In this document: piece after piece, positions 36,999 to 50,703 of the stretch | Position numbering within the stretch: position 1 is the stretch's first letter | Layout of the letters: every line of letters starts with the position of its first letter | DNA from: Pogona vitticeps | Taxonomy: Eukaryota; Chordata; Lepidosauria; Squamata; Agamidae | NCBI RefSeq assembly: GCF_051106095.1 | Contig: NC_135784.1 | Span: forward strand, 151,191,428-151,255,427 | DNA length: 64,000 nt | Reading direction: 5' to 3' | Program-made: the position numbers and the translations under genes | The notes under the pieces: model-generated | Seen by the model: only the letters and a program-made list of their open reading frames with translations | Told to the model about the DNA's origin: nothing | Databases searched by the model: none

Positions 36999-38330
36999 TA
37001 TATGGATTGAAGCAAATATTTACAGCGGAGCACAATATTTAATGAAGCAATTCCCCCCCCCAACACATCAACTTTAAGTTGTAAAATCATTTTGTATCTG
37101 GCTTCTCGATACTCTGTCAAACAGATGGTGCGTTGGCGAATACCAAATGATCCCCCTCAAGTGATTTTGAGTCACTTGGAAAACATTGCTAAAGCTTTTG
37201 AGACAGAACTATTACCCAACTTGCTTAACTGCTGCAATCATATCATACTGTATAATGTTATAGGAGAACAGCTCTCCTCCCTTTATGGGACAGTGACTGA
37301 AGCCAAGATCTTCACTACACTATGCTGTCAGAGCAGGACTTTGATACTACTTTAAACTGCCATGCTTTCCTCCTTTGGAAGAGTGGGATGCATACTTTGG
37401 TGAATTACAAAGGATTATTTGCTGAGAGTTCCAGTGTTGTAATTCAGATGAATGCACTAGAACTCTCTTGCATGGAATTAGGAGTGCCTGACCAAACTAC
37501 AAATCCTAGTGGGAACAAATTGCTGCAACTGTCCATGGTACGTGCATGATGACCCCCATGATGTCCTTCCACATCCAGTACCAATGGGTTGGGACATTCT
37601 TCCTCTGCCACTTCTCCTGTGGTCCCAAAACTCTGCTCTAGAGTTTTTACTTTCCCTCCTGAACAGATTTCTATGGTGCGGCAAGGTTGGGTGAGGATGC
37701 TGATTCTAGTAGCCGCAATGGGATCCAGTCCAAGTATGCCATTAGAGCTTGAGTCTGGCTAAAGAGAAAGCTATGTGGGATTACAACAAATCCTGAATCT
37801 ATTTGAAACGGTGTGGATGGTTGAGGAGGGAAATGCAAAACTGGCAGGGAGCCACATGAGCAAAGAAAGCAGAGTCCTTCCCTGTTTTAAAGGCAATGTT
37901 GCTCTACCTCTGCCCCTCCATGTGACTCCAAGAGCAGAATTAATATCTCTTAGAAGAACTAAAAATTTAATTGTGCCGATTTTCCATTTAAATCACAGCC
38001 CTGTGCTAGAATTTGCCTGCAAACTGCATTCTTAAAAAATTAATTGTGTTGCTGACCCACATGGTTACAGTTCTTAAAGCCTGATTCACACATAACAGTT
38101 TCCCTGCGATTTGGATGAGGTCCAAAAATTACGTTGACCACCTATGTGTGTAAAGAAGCATATCCCAGCTCTAACCCTATAGAAAGCCTTTTCAACTCAT
38201 AATATTTTGGAACAGAGCACTTCTCTTATTCAGTTGTCAGTCACATACCTCCTTGATATGGGTTTAAAGTAAACCATCACTTTATTAGTTACCACTTCCA
38301 TGCTGCTCTGGAGCAAGGACCTTGGAACAA

Positions 38331-38480
38331 TCTATCTATCTGTCTGTCCGTCCGTCCATCCAATCAATCCATCCAATCCATCCAATCCATCCAATCCATC
38401 CATCCATCCATCCATCCATCCATCCATCCATCCATCCATCCATCCATCCATCCATCCATCCATCCATCCATCCATCATCC
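38331..38480. repeat. (ATCC)n microsatellite, about 150 bp
   Basis: Starts as CTATCTGTCTGTCC variants and becomes pure CATC units for about 70 bases. The resulting open frames (SIHPSIHP and the like) are not genes. Confidence 0.97.
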
Positions 38481-38621
38481 TCTTTGAGATCAGCACAGAA
38501 ACTGCAATTTAACAGAAAAATAATTGAGTCCCTAAGTAATTTATTTTTATTTGGGAAAATATTGTTACAACGGGAAAAACAGAGCCTCTTTCCTTTTCAC
38601 ACATATTAAAGATCAAAACTA

Positions 38622-39025
38622 CAGTGGTGCCTCGCTAGACGATGATAATCCGTTCCACTGAAATCGCTGTTTAGCGAAATCATTGTCTAGTGAAAATCAT
38701 TTCCCCATTGAAATGCATTGAAACCTGTTTAATGCGATCCAATGGGGAAGAATTGTCGTTGTCTAGTGAAGATCAGCCATAGGAAAGCCACTTTGCGAAC
38801 AGCTGATCAGTTGTTTAAATTGTCTTGCAAAGCTTAGGTCCCAAAACACCTGTTTTGTGAGCGCAGAGGGAGCTGTCAAAATCGTTGCCTAGCGAAAATC
38901 GGTTTGCGACGCAGGGACCAAACGTCCAGCAAAATTCCCACATAGGAATCACTGTTTTGCGAATCGCTATAGCAATCGTAAAAAGTCAATGTCTAGCGAA
39001 AAAACTGTCTAGCGAGGTACCACTG
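38622..39025. mobile_element. Tigger-like MITE, 404 bp
   Basis: TIRs CAGTGGTGCCTCGCTAGACG and TCTAGCGAGGTACCACTG with flanking TA duplication. Internal motif CTAGCGAAA recurs several times in both orientations. Confidence 0.85.
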
Positions 39026-39337
39026 TATAAGGCTGGCTTTTAACAGAACCCATTTTGTATGCATGGACAGGCATATGTACGTAGACACATGGAGAGAATA
39101 CAAAGAAGATGCCTGAACTGATTTCAGGAAACCTGAACTGCAGCAGAAGCTGGTTTCCATTGACAGTCAGGTCCTAGTACAATGAAAGGCAGGTATAGGC
39201 CCAGGTGATGCTGTGGAAAATAGTGCTCCTCTGTGCATAACAGCTTCGTTTTCTGCGCATCAAATTGCATCTAACTTATATCAACCATAACAGGGCTGTG
39301 AAGGTATGTGAGATATTTACCAGTGCCAAAATCCCCT

Positions 39338-39424
39338 AGTAAGTTTCCATATCTCAGGTGGAATTTGAACCCAATTCTCCCGAGTTGTAGTTTATCACTA
39401 TCCACTACACCACACTGTCTCCCA
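39338..39424 (-). repeat. SINE head fragment, reverse
   Basis: Antisense box-B-like GGAATTTGAACCCAATTCTC and downstream CTACACCACACTGTC, similar to the fragment at 33,180. Confidence 0.45.
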
Positions 39425-40705
39425 CCTTTGCAGCTCAGCTACATTTGGAAGGTGCAGCTTTTCTCACCCTTGCAAATTATGACACAAATGGTGTATAACA
39501 GCTACAATTGCCTGCTTTGAGGCAAAAAGTCCCCCCTTCCCCAAGTTGTCAAGATGTTGCCTTGCCCGGTTTAGAAGGTCCTTGGTGGTAGTCACAACTC
39601 TACCACCTGAGTGAAGGTGGACTTTGGAATATCTTCCAAAAAAAACACAGTTCTTAAAAAGTGGCTGTGCGTGAGCAGCGAGAGAGAGAGAGAGAGAGAT
39701 GGAATCCACAAACCTCCAAGATTTAAATCAGATAGTGTTACCTTAGTTTTTTCGGCCACTTGGGTCTGTGGGAAAGTCGGATGTTGCTGCTCCTGATTCT
39801 CAAAGATCTGTCTGTCGAAATATCTGGAGGGATCAAGGGTTACTGTGGATCCAGCCCAGTCCTGATCGATGGACTTGGGAGTGGCAAGTAGCAGTCATGC
39901 TGCCCGAGGGCCAGGAAGGAGTCTGGAAGGCAAAAAGCCTTGTTGGGAACCTATGGCAATAACTCAGAATCTGACTGAAGCAAAGGGCTGCAGAGGGGGC
40001 CACATTCCTTCCCCCTGCTCTGGTCTTTTTTTTTTTCTTTAAGAGGCAAATCTTGTTCTTTCACAGCCATAAAGTGATGGGAAGGCTCCCCCTCCTTAAT
40101 CTGTTGTGGGTACTGAACAGAGAAATTGGCAGCCTTATTATACCTTGAGTGCAGGATACTTGGTGCAGGAAGGAATTTGCCTAGCCTACAGTTACGGAAC
40201 AGAATGAGGTGCTAGAGACCCGAGCAGGCAAAGTGTCAACCTTTCAAATGTTGGCTGTGGTCGAGTGCTAAAATAATTAAGGGGAGTGGAAAAAATTCAT
40301 CCCCAAAAAACGTACATTGTGTTAATTCTGGTATTTTGATGTATAAAACCAATGTAGATAAAGCTTGTAGAATTATTGCAACAATGGAATCATTACAACA
40401 GCAAAACAACTTTTATCTTGATAGCTGAATCTTGATATGATTGGAAATGGTAATCTGGTTTCTTGCTGGAATCGACTCTTTCAGGGATATATACCTGACA
40501 GACTTTTCTGCCATGAAATGTTGAAACAAATCATTTATAATTTTTCTGCGCTCTCCGCAAGATTTGGATGCAAGCCTGAAGAAGTGATTTTTTAAAAAAT
40601 CATGAAAGCTCATGCTGAATGTTATGATTTGGATGGTCTAATAAAGGTATCACCTCTCCTGTACTGTATTGTTTAGTGGACCACATAGCTCTCTCTCTGT
40701 TTGTT

Positions 40706-40711
40706 TTTATT
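40706..40711 (-). terminator. Candidate polyadenylation signal of the DPP-like gene
   Basis: AATAAA on the minus strand about 510 bases past the stop codon. Hexamer match only. A decayed repeat at about 40,560-40,670 lies just beyond it. Confidence 0.28.
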
Positions 40712-41219
40712 TAGAACAACAAAAACCATCTTGAGGTTGGATTTGGAAATGGAAGATTCAGCAGATGACCCTTAACAGCATGTAGAGAGGGGAGTGAAAC
40801 AGCATGCTTCTTTTCATCTTGTCAGGACCAGCCCTTATGTATAATTCCTTGTGTTGTTACAATTCATCAGGGCGGGAAAAGGAATGTGCAAGGGAGATGG
40901 GCGGTGATGGGGAACAAACCATCCTTTGACCATTGGAAATCCTGCTCAGTCATTCCTCTGGCTCTAGAGTGTCCCACGGGCATTATGTGTGCACAAAAGA
41001 TATGATCTATACACTTTAAAAAAAAATGAATCTGGAAGTGGAGATCTCCACAAGGCCCAGTTTGGTCACCAAAGCCAGATTGTGTGCTTAATGCAGTACA
41101 TGTACAGCGGTGGCACTGAGGACGTGCAGAGTACTACCATGCATGGTCGTCAGCCTAGCAAAGAAAAGGCCAAGGGAGTGTGGCGCCTGGCAAATGGCAG
41201 GTATCCCGCTGGAAGAGCG

Positions 41220-41360
41220 CTAGGAATCCTCATCGTCCTCAGCTAATAGATGGCTGTGTCTTGAATCTTTAAAGCAGGCCTGGAAGAAGGAAGCGAGGGT
41301 CTGGCGGAGGTGCCGTCGGTTGCTGTCCGAAGAGAATGTGTGGCCTTCATCTGGGTAGAT
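41220..41360 (-). CDS. DPP-like last exon o (triad His, stop)
   Basis: 46 codons plus TAG. It starts IYPDEGHTFSSDS, where H aligns with the DPP4 catalytic histidine, continues LRQTLASFFQACF, and ends in the acidic EDDEDS, similar in character to the DPP6 tail. Acceptor CCCCAG. Confidence 0.94.
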   Translation of the reverse strand: MYPDEGHTFSSDSNRRHLRQTLASFFQACFKDSRHSHLLAEDDEDS

Positions 41361-44300
41361 CTGGGGAAAAGATGCATGGTTGGCCAGGAGGGTTAATCCC
41401 GTGTTCCCCATCCTGCCCCGGGAAGTATCTCAGCCAGTCCTACCTTCGCTCTCCAGCCCCCTCCTCCAAGGCCTGCCTCTGGATTTTCCTCTGTCTCTCA
41501 TCATTGATCAGCAATTGTAAGTGTTCCCTCTTCCTTCTCTTCCCAGGTCCAAACTCTCACCCAGAAGCACTGGCTGACTGTCCTTTCTCAGGCAGGGAAA
41601 GAGGAAGAGCGTCCCTTGCCCTCCCACCTCCAAGCATAGGGGAAGGGGAATGGGGGGGTCACAGCTCAGTAACCTTTCAAAGTATTGGGTGGAAAATGTC
41701 AAGCTTAGAAATAACTAGATAAAAGTAATGTACTTCTAACTGATCACATTTTGAGTTAAAAGAGTGCAGTTAAGTTACAAACATGGCTAGTTCGCACAGT
41801 GTGTTAGGCATCTGGCTGTAGAGCTAGCTAGAGGTTGGGAGTTCGATTCCCCATCGTACCTCCCAGGAGAAAATCCAGCCTGTGCATCCTTGGGCAAGCT
41901 GCACAGTCCCAGGGTGCCCCCAGAAGAAGGAAATGGCAAACTATAGGCAGTCTGTACCTAGAAAACTCAACAAAGGGTTGTCATAGGTCAGAATTGACTT
42001 GATGGCACAGATTAATTAAGTTAAATTCAAAAAGTATATGGGACAAAGTTGCTTTATTGATGCGATGGGAAACATTTTCTAGCTATTTGGAAATGTTATT
42101 ATGTTCAGAGGCCTTTTTAGAGAATCTGTCATTCTGCTTTCAGTCCTATGCAGGGATTGTTTTTGTTGTTATGTGGAATAAAGTTTTTTCCAAGTTAGTT
42201 ATCTGTAGTGACCCTGTCTTTTGCATTTTTATTGAGTCTTTGTAGTGGATAGAGTGATGGATTAGGATTTAGAAGACCTGGGTTTAAATTCCTACTTGGC
42301 CATGGAGACTCACTTGCAGTTGGTGGCAATAGTCAATAATAATTATTATTATCTGAAATAGTGACCCTCTCTACAGTTTCCTAGACAGAGAGTGTACTCA
42401 GAAGTGGTTTCCCACTCCCTTCTTCTGGGAGCACCCTGGGGCTATGCAGTTTGCTCAAGGATACACAGGCTGGTTCTTTTGGGATGCTCAGTGGGGAGTC
42501 AAACTCACCATTCTTTAAATATCTCACATAACGTGAAACCCCTATTAGGATGTCAATAAGTTTACAGAACAACATTTTCCCGGTGCAATATTAGAAATGG
42601 CAACCAGAAGGAACAAGAGGGCAGCTGCCTGTAATTTTCCGTCATGCTGTACACCAGTAAGGTGCCAGCTAACGCATCATGCAAATCATTCCTTTCATAG
42701 TTGTAGCAGCAGCAGCCATACTGTTAATCTGAATGGCTCAAAATAAGGAAGATGATTCAATGACATCCTTTCTAAAAGTTCCAGGTTCTGGAAACACTTC
42801 ACCTGGCCCTTCCTTTATGCACCTGGTGATTTAAGGAAACATCTCCTCACCTTTGACACTAATATGTGAAAGACTATGGGAGTCTCTTGCCTCTCCCCCC
42901 CCTCCTCTGCTTTACAGAAGTGCTTTGCAGAGTACCAGCTAAGAGATCCTTGTTTTCTTTCATGGTGGCAACCATTTATAGAAGCCAGCCAATGGCAAGA
43001 CCCCAGGGAACCTGTGTAGGAAAACTTGTCTTTCCAGGTTAAGGTCAGTAGAAGCGGACCCAAAGGCCTCAGAGGCCCCAGGGCTACCACTGCTGCCCAT
43101 GGCAGGTGGGCTCCAGCACCTTCCCCCCCTCCAAAAAAAAGAAGAGGGTGGGGCAAAGAGGACATGGATTCACATATAGTTCACACAACATGTGCATATA
43201 CTCTCCTTGCTTTCCCTCTTTCCTGTGGCTCTTTATCAATCGTCAGAGCTTAGAATGGGCAGTCTTTTAAAAAAAAGGAAAAGGAAAAGGAAAGAGGATT
43301 TATTTAATTATTTTATTTATATCCCGCCTATCTAGTCACTTAAGACCACTCTAGGCGGCTTACAACAAGCGTAATACAATATAATTAAAACAATTTTAAA
43401 TAAGGGGAGAAACTTTGGACAAGATGGGACAAACACTAGGAGAGAGGAAAAAAGAGGGAAGATCAGGAATTGGCTGAGGGGAAGGCCTGCTGAAACATCA
43501 GTGTTTTTAATTGATTTTTAATTGATCCATTCCAATAAAGAACTCTACTCTGTGGAGCTGGACATCTGGCCAGGAATTCAGGTCAGTGGAAAGGCAGGCA
43601 GGATATGAACTAGATACAGACATGCTGAATAATAGGGGACAGGCATTGCTCAGGAGATGTGTCGTGGCCACTGGTGTCCCGCTGGCTCTGATCACGACAT
43701 GGATGGGATTGAGGCCAGTGCCCTTAAGAGGGCTGCACTAGGCACGACCTGCACATATACCACAGAGTTTGGGTTACTAGAAGAAGAACTTCAAGTAACA
43801 ATTTGTAAAAAACCTACAAGAGAACGAGCTGCTTGAGAGTGATCCTGAGTTCTCCAGAAAATGTTAGAGACCGATTTGCTAAGGCTTTTAAGCAGAGGCT
43901 GGATGACCTTCTATTAGAGATATTGTAGACTCCATGTATCAGCAGATCATTGGTCTAGATAACCTATCACTCAGGATGAGAATAGTTTAAACACCGTTGG
44001 GGTGTTTAAACTAATCCCATCCCGTATACTTGTAAACAAGCATAGATATTACACTATGACTTGAAGCTTCCATGTGACCTCCTTCCAAAAGGACAAAGCC
44101 TGGGCAAACAGACTAAATCCATGGACCTTCCCACGGCACATACAAGTGGAGTGAGTGTTGCAATGGTATAGAGTAATGGGCGCTTCCTACTGTGAGAAAT
44201 TTGATCCTTGCTTCCCAATACATCCTACCTGGGTGGTGTAGTTGGATTCTGCTGCTAGCAGCTGGATGAGAAGTTCAGCCATGTGCTGGAAATGAACTGT

Positions 44301-47300
44301 GGCTGTGGGAGGAAAGAGGGAGAATATGAACTATGTGGCACATTGGAGGGCTGAAGAAGAGCTTCTTGCTAGAAGTAGATTTGGTTCATCTACCTCCGGT
44401 TGTGTGATATTGTGGTTCTTCATCCATGATTTTAAAAGCTAGGAAATGGCCTGATATTGCTACGCAATATTGTGCCTGCGTTGCCAGCAGGAAAAAGAAT
44501 GGCAAGTTTTACATAGCAAAAGGCAGCCTGAATGTTGATAACACCAATGGCAGCAGTCAAGATGGTCTATAGCAGGGGTCCCTAACCCCCGGTCCACGGC
44601 CCTGTGCCAGGCCTTGGTCTTGGCCAGACTGGGTGGCGGAGACAGATTTTCTGCCCCACCAGTGCAGCCCCTTTGCACATGCGTGTGAGTGCACATGTGC
44701 CCTGCATTCACACACGCCCCTTCGCACACGAGTACAAGTGTGTGCGCGTGATGCACGAGCACCCCTGCCACTTCATGCATGTGTACAAGTGCCCACGTGA
44801 GTGAATACAGCCCCTTCGCGAATGTGCATGAGCGCAGGGGGTGCCCCAAACCCCCGCACATGGACCCCATCCAGCCAACCGGTCCACAGTATCAAAAAGG
44901 TTGAGGACCACTGGTATATAGGATACCCTCTTGTGCTCACTACTATTCACAAAGTGACACCACACAAGGGAAAATCCCAGAAGGTGATTCCTTTTTTCAT
45001 CACCAGTTAACCACTCTTCATCCAAACACAAATCAATTGTCAGGGCTGTTTTTCAACAAGTTAGAGTTGAAAGCATATTAGTCATAGAGAGATGCGTGGA
45101 GTGCCTAAGTCCTAAAGATCAATCACAAAACAAACTAGTCTGCAAATTGCAGGAGAGAAGCTTCTGCTGGACATTCAGTGATTTCGGCAGTTAAGGAATA
45201 ACCTGTTCTAACGACAAGTTAAGTAAAAGGTCTGTTGCCTCTTCTCACTCCATTTGACAAGGGTAAGAATAAATTGTTTGTTGTACTGGTTAAGAGTGTT
45301 GCACAAAGACTCAACCTGGGTTATATATATAAACTTCTGTTAAGAAAGGACAGGTCTGGTGTTCAAATTAACTCGTTCTATCTCCTCTGAAAGAAAACCA
45401 GTTAACTAGCATGTTTACATCATTCATATAACCCAGTATTATCCTAGGCTGACAACAGTCAAATCCTGGAGCAGCTAACATTGCCATGACTCCATCATCT
45501 AGGGAAGCATTGCTTTTGGTTTGCAGGGAGGGGAGTCAACCAGGAGAGGCCCAACCCTCCGCTACCATCTTACCATCTCCGGTTCCATGCACAAGCAGGA
45601 TATTTTTATCCTTGAGGCGGGGAGCTTCTTCCAACACAGAGGCCACCTGGGGGAGGAAGTGGAAAAGGTGAAAATGAACATACAGGAAAAGGTAGAAAAG
45701 TGCATGATAAGCCATAGGCCAAGCTTTCCTCCTCACTTTATGGTTCTTTTGCTTTGTTGCTTCCTGTCAAGCAGCTGTAAAGTAAAAGGATGGAACAAAG
45801 CAGAGAGGAGCTTTAAAGAGGGAGCAATCTGACTATGGTGTTTGAATCGTGATTGTTTCTTCCCTGTTTCAAACGGCGTCTTCTGAACTCCCAGTGTGGC
45901 GCAAAGTATGCAAGAAGGAGGCACGGAGGAAACATCTAGGAAACGGGCGTTGGTCCTTTTAGGATCCCCTCCCAACTACCAGAGGCCAATTCCCCACCAA
46001 TGACATGGCAAAGACTGAGACACTTCTGCTTAAAGACAAGGTGCATGGGGAGCATGCACTTTGCTTTGAAGCTTAATTGTCCTTCTGGCTGTGCAATTTG
46101 CATCTCACCGTAAGGTGTGTGATTCCCCTGTGCCTTGTTTTAAACCCAAAGTGTCTTGTATCTGTTGCCACCAATATTCTCCTCTGCAGTATAGTGTTGT
46201 TTGTGGACTTTGGGAGGCCTCTCTGCATGAGTAGCCCTCAAGACAGGATTGGCGGACAGGCCTACCAGTCCCTACCTCATTCAGCCGGCAACGGTGGTGG
46301 CAGGGAGAGGAGAAAAGGAGAAGACAGTGCAAAAATGAGGGAAATCATCTTTGGTATCCTTGTTTCTTTACCGTGTAAGCAGCATCTTCACGAGCTGGCA
46401 TTCCTAGGTACCGTTCAGAGAAGGTGGCAGCTATGGCATGAGACAAAAAGGGATATTTAGGGTTGCCTTTCCCCTTCACTGCCTCCCCTCTGAAGCCACA
46501 GCTGCAAAGTCCCACAGCAGGAACAGGAATGCCATTACAGAACTCTAGACTCTGAACTTAAAACAATGGCTTAACAAGAGAAACCTCCCATTCCTGCTTT
46601 TGGATAGGAACGCTCACCCCTGCTCAGTTTCAGGATTCCCCTTATTCTGCTCAAAAGGGCCCTGGTGGTGTCCCCCAAAGTCCTACCATAAGGTGCCCAC
46701 GGAAGATACAGACCTTGAAGATTTGGCCCTCCCAGCCCTTGTCCCTGGGTCCCAGTCAGCTAATGAAAGGTTTCGCTGCTTCATGTTTCTGTACTCCTTA
46801 GGAAGGTTCTAAACATAGTCATAACGTTGTAGGACTTATACAATGAGCACAATTCCACTCCTTTGCAGAATCATGCAGAATTCAAATGCCTTTCAAAATC
46901 CAAACAAAATAGGTATGTGAACCTCCTTGCTTGCTACTCACCATGGAAACGAAAGCTGGTGATGGGTGCCACTGCGGCACCACATTTGAAGAGGTCTTCC
47001 ACTGCTGCCATGAGCTTTAGTGCTAAAAAGCCCCCATAGGCCTAGAGGGAGAGAGACCAAAAACTAAACACACATGCCATGTTGTAACAAAACAGTTCCA
47101 AAGTGGAATAGGAAACTTTAAAATAAAATTTGCCTTTTCTAGCACACAACCACATGTGGCCCTATGAAAAGTCAAGCAGCAGCAGATTCACTGAACCATC
47201 AGATCACCCCCCCCCCCCCAAAAAAGCATACTGTAAAACTATGAAATGCCTAAAGAAACAATGGTCAGGATGCTACAGCCAACTTCTGCTAGTTCTTCCA

Positions 47301-50300
47301 GTCCCATCAAGCCCACTTCTTTTCTTCAGCTTAGCCTCTTACACTCCAAAAACATGCTCAGGAGGAACAGAAAACCCTCTGGAACAGATTTGTAGTGTTA
47401 CAATGGCCTGCAGCAGGAAAGGGAAGGGAAGACAGCCTTAGTTCCTCTGACATGGGATATGAACGTATACAATTGGACCTTGATTAAAATAAACTTTAAG
47501 TGCCAAGTGAAGACTGAAAAATTGGACACCATGGAGAGGGAGAGAGAAAGGAAGTTCCAGAGTTGGCTGTGATCCAGATTGTCTGTCCTTTATACTTTCA
47601 AGTATTTCCTCTATCAAGCATCTAGGTTTTTCTTTTCTTTTTACTACATGACTTGTCTTTTTGCAATTTTCCTTAATAATATATCTGGTTTCAATCTACC
47701 GTTCTTCTGGTTCACGGTGAAATGAGTTTAGTAATGCAGATCTATTCCTTATGTGGACTTTAAATTAATCAGGAATGATGTTTAAATTATATTTTGGCAT
47801 TAGGATTCTTTTAGTGTTCTTTTTCAGCTTTACTCCGATGTCGGATATTAACAGTTCAATACCACAATATGGCATAATTGGTCTTGTTTTGGCAGAACAT
47901 CTCCTGCTTCGAATTACATTTCTATATTGGCCATCCAGTGATATCCAGCCATCTGTTTGGTTGCTTGAAACATGCATTTGCGATAAACTGGTTTTTGGCT
48001 TTGCATAATAACTCTAGGAGTAATTTCCCTGCTTCACTTCTGATTCCCAGACCAAATTTTCCAACATTTGGTTCTGCTGTGTTTTCTACTTTATGTGTAG
48101 CCTTTATAATTAAAATTGTAAACCACCCGGAGAGTGCTTGTAGCGCTATGGGGCGGTATATAAATCCAATAAATAAATAAATAAATAAATAAATAAATAC
48201 TTTTGCATTCCAATTACCTATGTTTATAAGCATGTCTTGTTCTGATGTGGGATCAGCTTCCTACTAGTTGCTTGTATAAAAGCTTTATCATAGTGATAGC
48301 CACCCATAGGTTAAATGTTGGGTAAGAATCAGCATGGGTAGAAACGCTGGTAGGAAGAATAAAATGCCTATGCAGTGAATTTTTCTTCTTCTTTCAGACC
48401 AAGGACTTTCTGCTTTAGTGTAGCTGGTTCTGTCAAAGGGGGCAGACTTAGCTAGATGAGGTTCCAGGTGAAGAAGGAGATTTGAATACTGACAAGGCAA
48501 GGCAAAGCTTAAGAGTTCCAGTTAGTACCATGGACAGCTCTACGTAGGGTTTAGGCTGGGGATCCCTAGAGGCATGGAGAGTTGTGTTTCTGGACTATAA
48601 CTCCCAGTATTCTCCAAGCAGCATAGAATTCTGGGGGTTGTAGTCCAAAATCAGAAATCTGCACACCTTTAGGGACTCGTGCGATGAGCAAGCTCCTATA
48701 TTGTTTCAACAATAAACAATCCAAGGTCAAAGCTTGGGTGCTTCAGCCCCGCTGAGGTGGTCAGCTCTGCCTATGTCTTTTTTGCGGGGGGAGGGAGGGA
48801 GGGGAGTCTTCTCCTTGAAGAGACTTCCTGCTTCACCAGCCATTGCTTTTTCAAGTTCCTTCATTGCCATAAAACAGAGGTGCATTGTGCAAAGACGATG
48901 GCTTTGACTAGTTCAAAAGTCTCATGGGAGTCAATATGTAATATAGGGGAGGCAGTAGCTTAAACACTGGCTGAACTATTTTACTTCAGTTTCAAGACGG
49001 GCGGGTGAGCAGAAAGCAACCTTGTGTTTCTTCAGCCAATATGAGTTACCTTTCCGTAGACCGCCATGCGCTTGCGATCTATGTAGGGAAGCTGCAACAG
49101 CCACCTGTGGCACAAGGGGGAAGACTCTCTTTAGTCCAACACTTTGACATTGCCTCCCACCCATCCCTCCTCAGGCCTGCATTTTCCATGCCCCACCCAA
49201 GAGTTATTTTCTCCCATTCGGTCCATACAGAACTGGGAAACGTGTGACACCCTTAGCGGTTGTTGGACTGCTGTTCTGTCTACATTGAGGTTACTTCCTA
49301 GAGCTCATGTGCCCCTGCAGTCCAATCACATCTTGAGGATGCCTCTTCCCCAGCCTTTGGCTTTAACTCTTCTGTATTTCTTTTGATTTGATTTCCTATT
49401 ATCTGAGTTAAGTTGAGGTTCTAATTTCTTGCTTCCAAACAGCTGCAAATTAATGCACAGGTATGTGTGCACACACCTCCCTATCTTATCTAGTCTTTGT
49501 TTTTCGCCCCATCCATGATCAGAAAAGCAAGGAAGCTCAGGGACTTCAACCACCACTGCCTCTCAGTAAGGGGCAGCTTATTTACCTGTTCATTAATTCT
49601 AAACTCTAAATGAAGGAACAATGGGAAGCAATACTTATTAAAATCAGAAGAAGCTAGCACTTCTTTTGAAACTCTTCACCAGGCTGGCTGTTATACACAA
49701 ACGAGTTGTGGAGGTTGAAGAGAAGAGGCAGCAGCTTGATATATATAACATGGTCTCTGGCTCCCTCTAGTAGCTTGTTCCCATAACTTCATCATTATAT
49801 CGTTATGTCCACCTGTGCGGGGGTATTTGTATTTTCAGATAGAGATGTGGGTATTTGTATTCATATACAATCTCTATCTGGATATATATATAAATCAATG
49901 CTCTGCTCAGGACATCCAAAACAATTTGACTGAGGTGACTGCCTTATTCTGTCTAATGGCAAGGCTGACCCAGAGTACAACAGTAAATCTTCCTAAGGTT
50001 GCCACACTATGCCCACTGACCTGAAAGTTAAGCCTCATTCAACTCATGCTTGTGTAAGGAAAATCATGCAAGTCTTGGTGGCAATTGCTGTCTATTAATG
50101 AGAGGCTCCTTGTGTTCCTGGGCATGCGTCTGATCACTGTAGCGTTCAGCCCTGCCCTCACCTGTCCGTCACAGCTGGGCAGTGGAACAGCAGCCAATGA
50201 GGGGACGGAAGGTGGGGCAAAAAGGGGGAGGAGCTGGGATATAAAGGGGTGTGTATGGTGTTTGAGGGGGATTTGGGAGGAATTTTGAGAGAGAGATTAG

Positions 50301-50654
50301 TGTGTCTGTGGGCCTGTGAGCCAAAAAGTCAGTGAGAGGAGAGTCTGTGTGAGTCAGTGAGTGAGAGACCTTCATTAACAACCTGTGATTTACCCATTTT
50401 ATTTTGTTATTCAAATAAACACGTTTTAGTTTTAAAACAACACTTTGTCTTTTTAAATATTTGATACTATTGGTGGCAGCAACTGAGTAGGAAGAGTGAG
50501 CACTCCTGGAGGCCTGAGACAATAGAGGCTCCAGCACGCTCACTACAATCACATGTCCAGGAATGTAACCAGCACATCTTTAATGAGTGGCCATTTTACC
50601 CCAAAGCTGATACAGCTCTCTTAAGCAAGTGCAAACTGGCAGTAAGATTTTGAT

Positions 50655-50703
<49 letters not shown>

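Larger units (their letters stand above)
24364..41219. other. Intergenic region between SLC39A5 and the DPP-like gene
   Basis: I found no coding exon with family support here. The region holds SINEs, a twin-primed LINE, L2-like fragments, hAT and Tigger MITEs, fold-back elements, an (ATCC)n microsatellite and hairpins, each listed separately. The first noncoding exon and promoter of SLC39A5 must lie in its left part, but I cannot place them. Confidence 0.6.

Noticed and set aside
38300-38609. Possible CRISPR-like or tandem protein repeat
   Set aside because: A simple (ATCC)n microsatellite without unique spacers, in a vertebrate genome.
40560-40670. Segment with AAATCATGAAAGCTCATGCT and CTAATAAAGGTATCACC
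   Set aside because: Looks like a known reptile repeat 3' end, but I could not name the family, so it is not listed as a feature.
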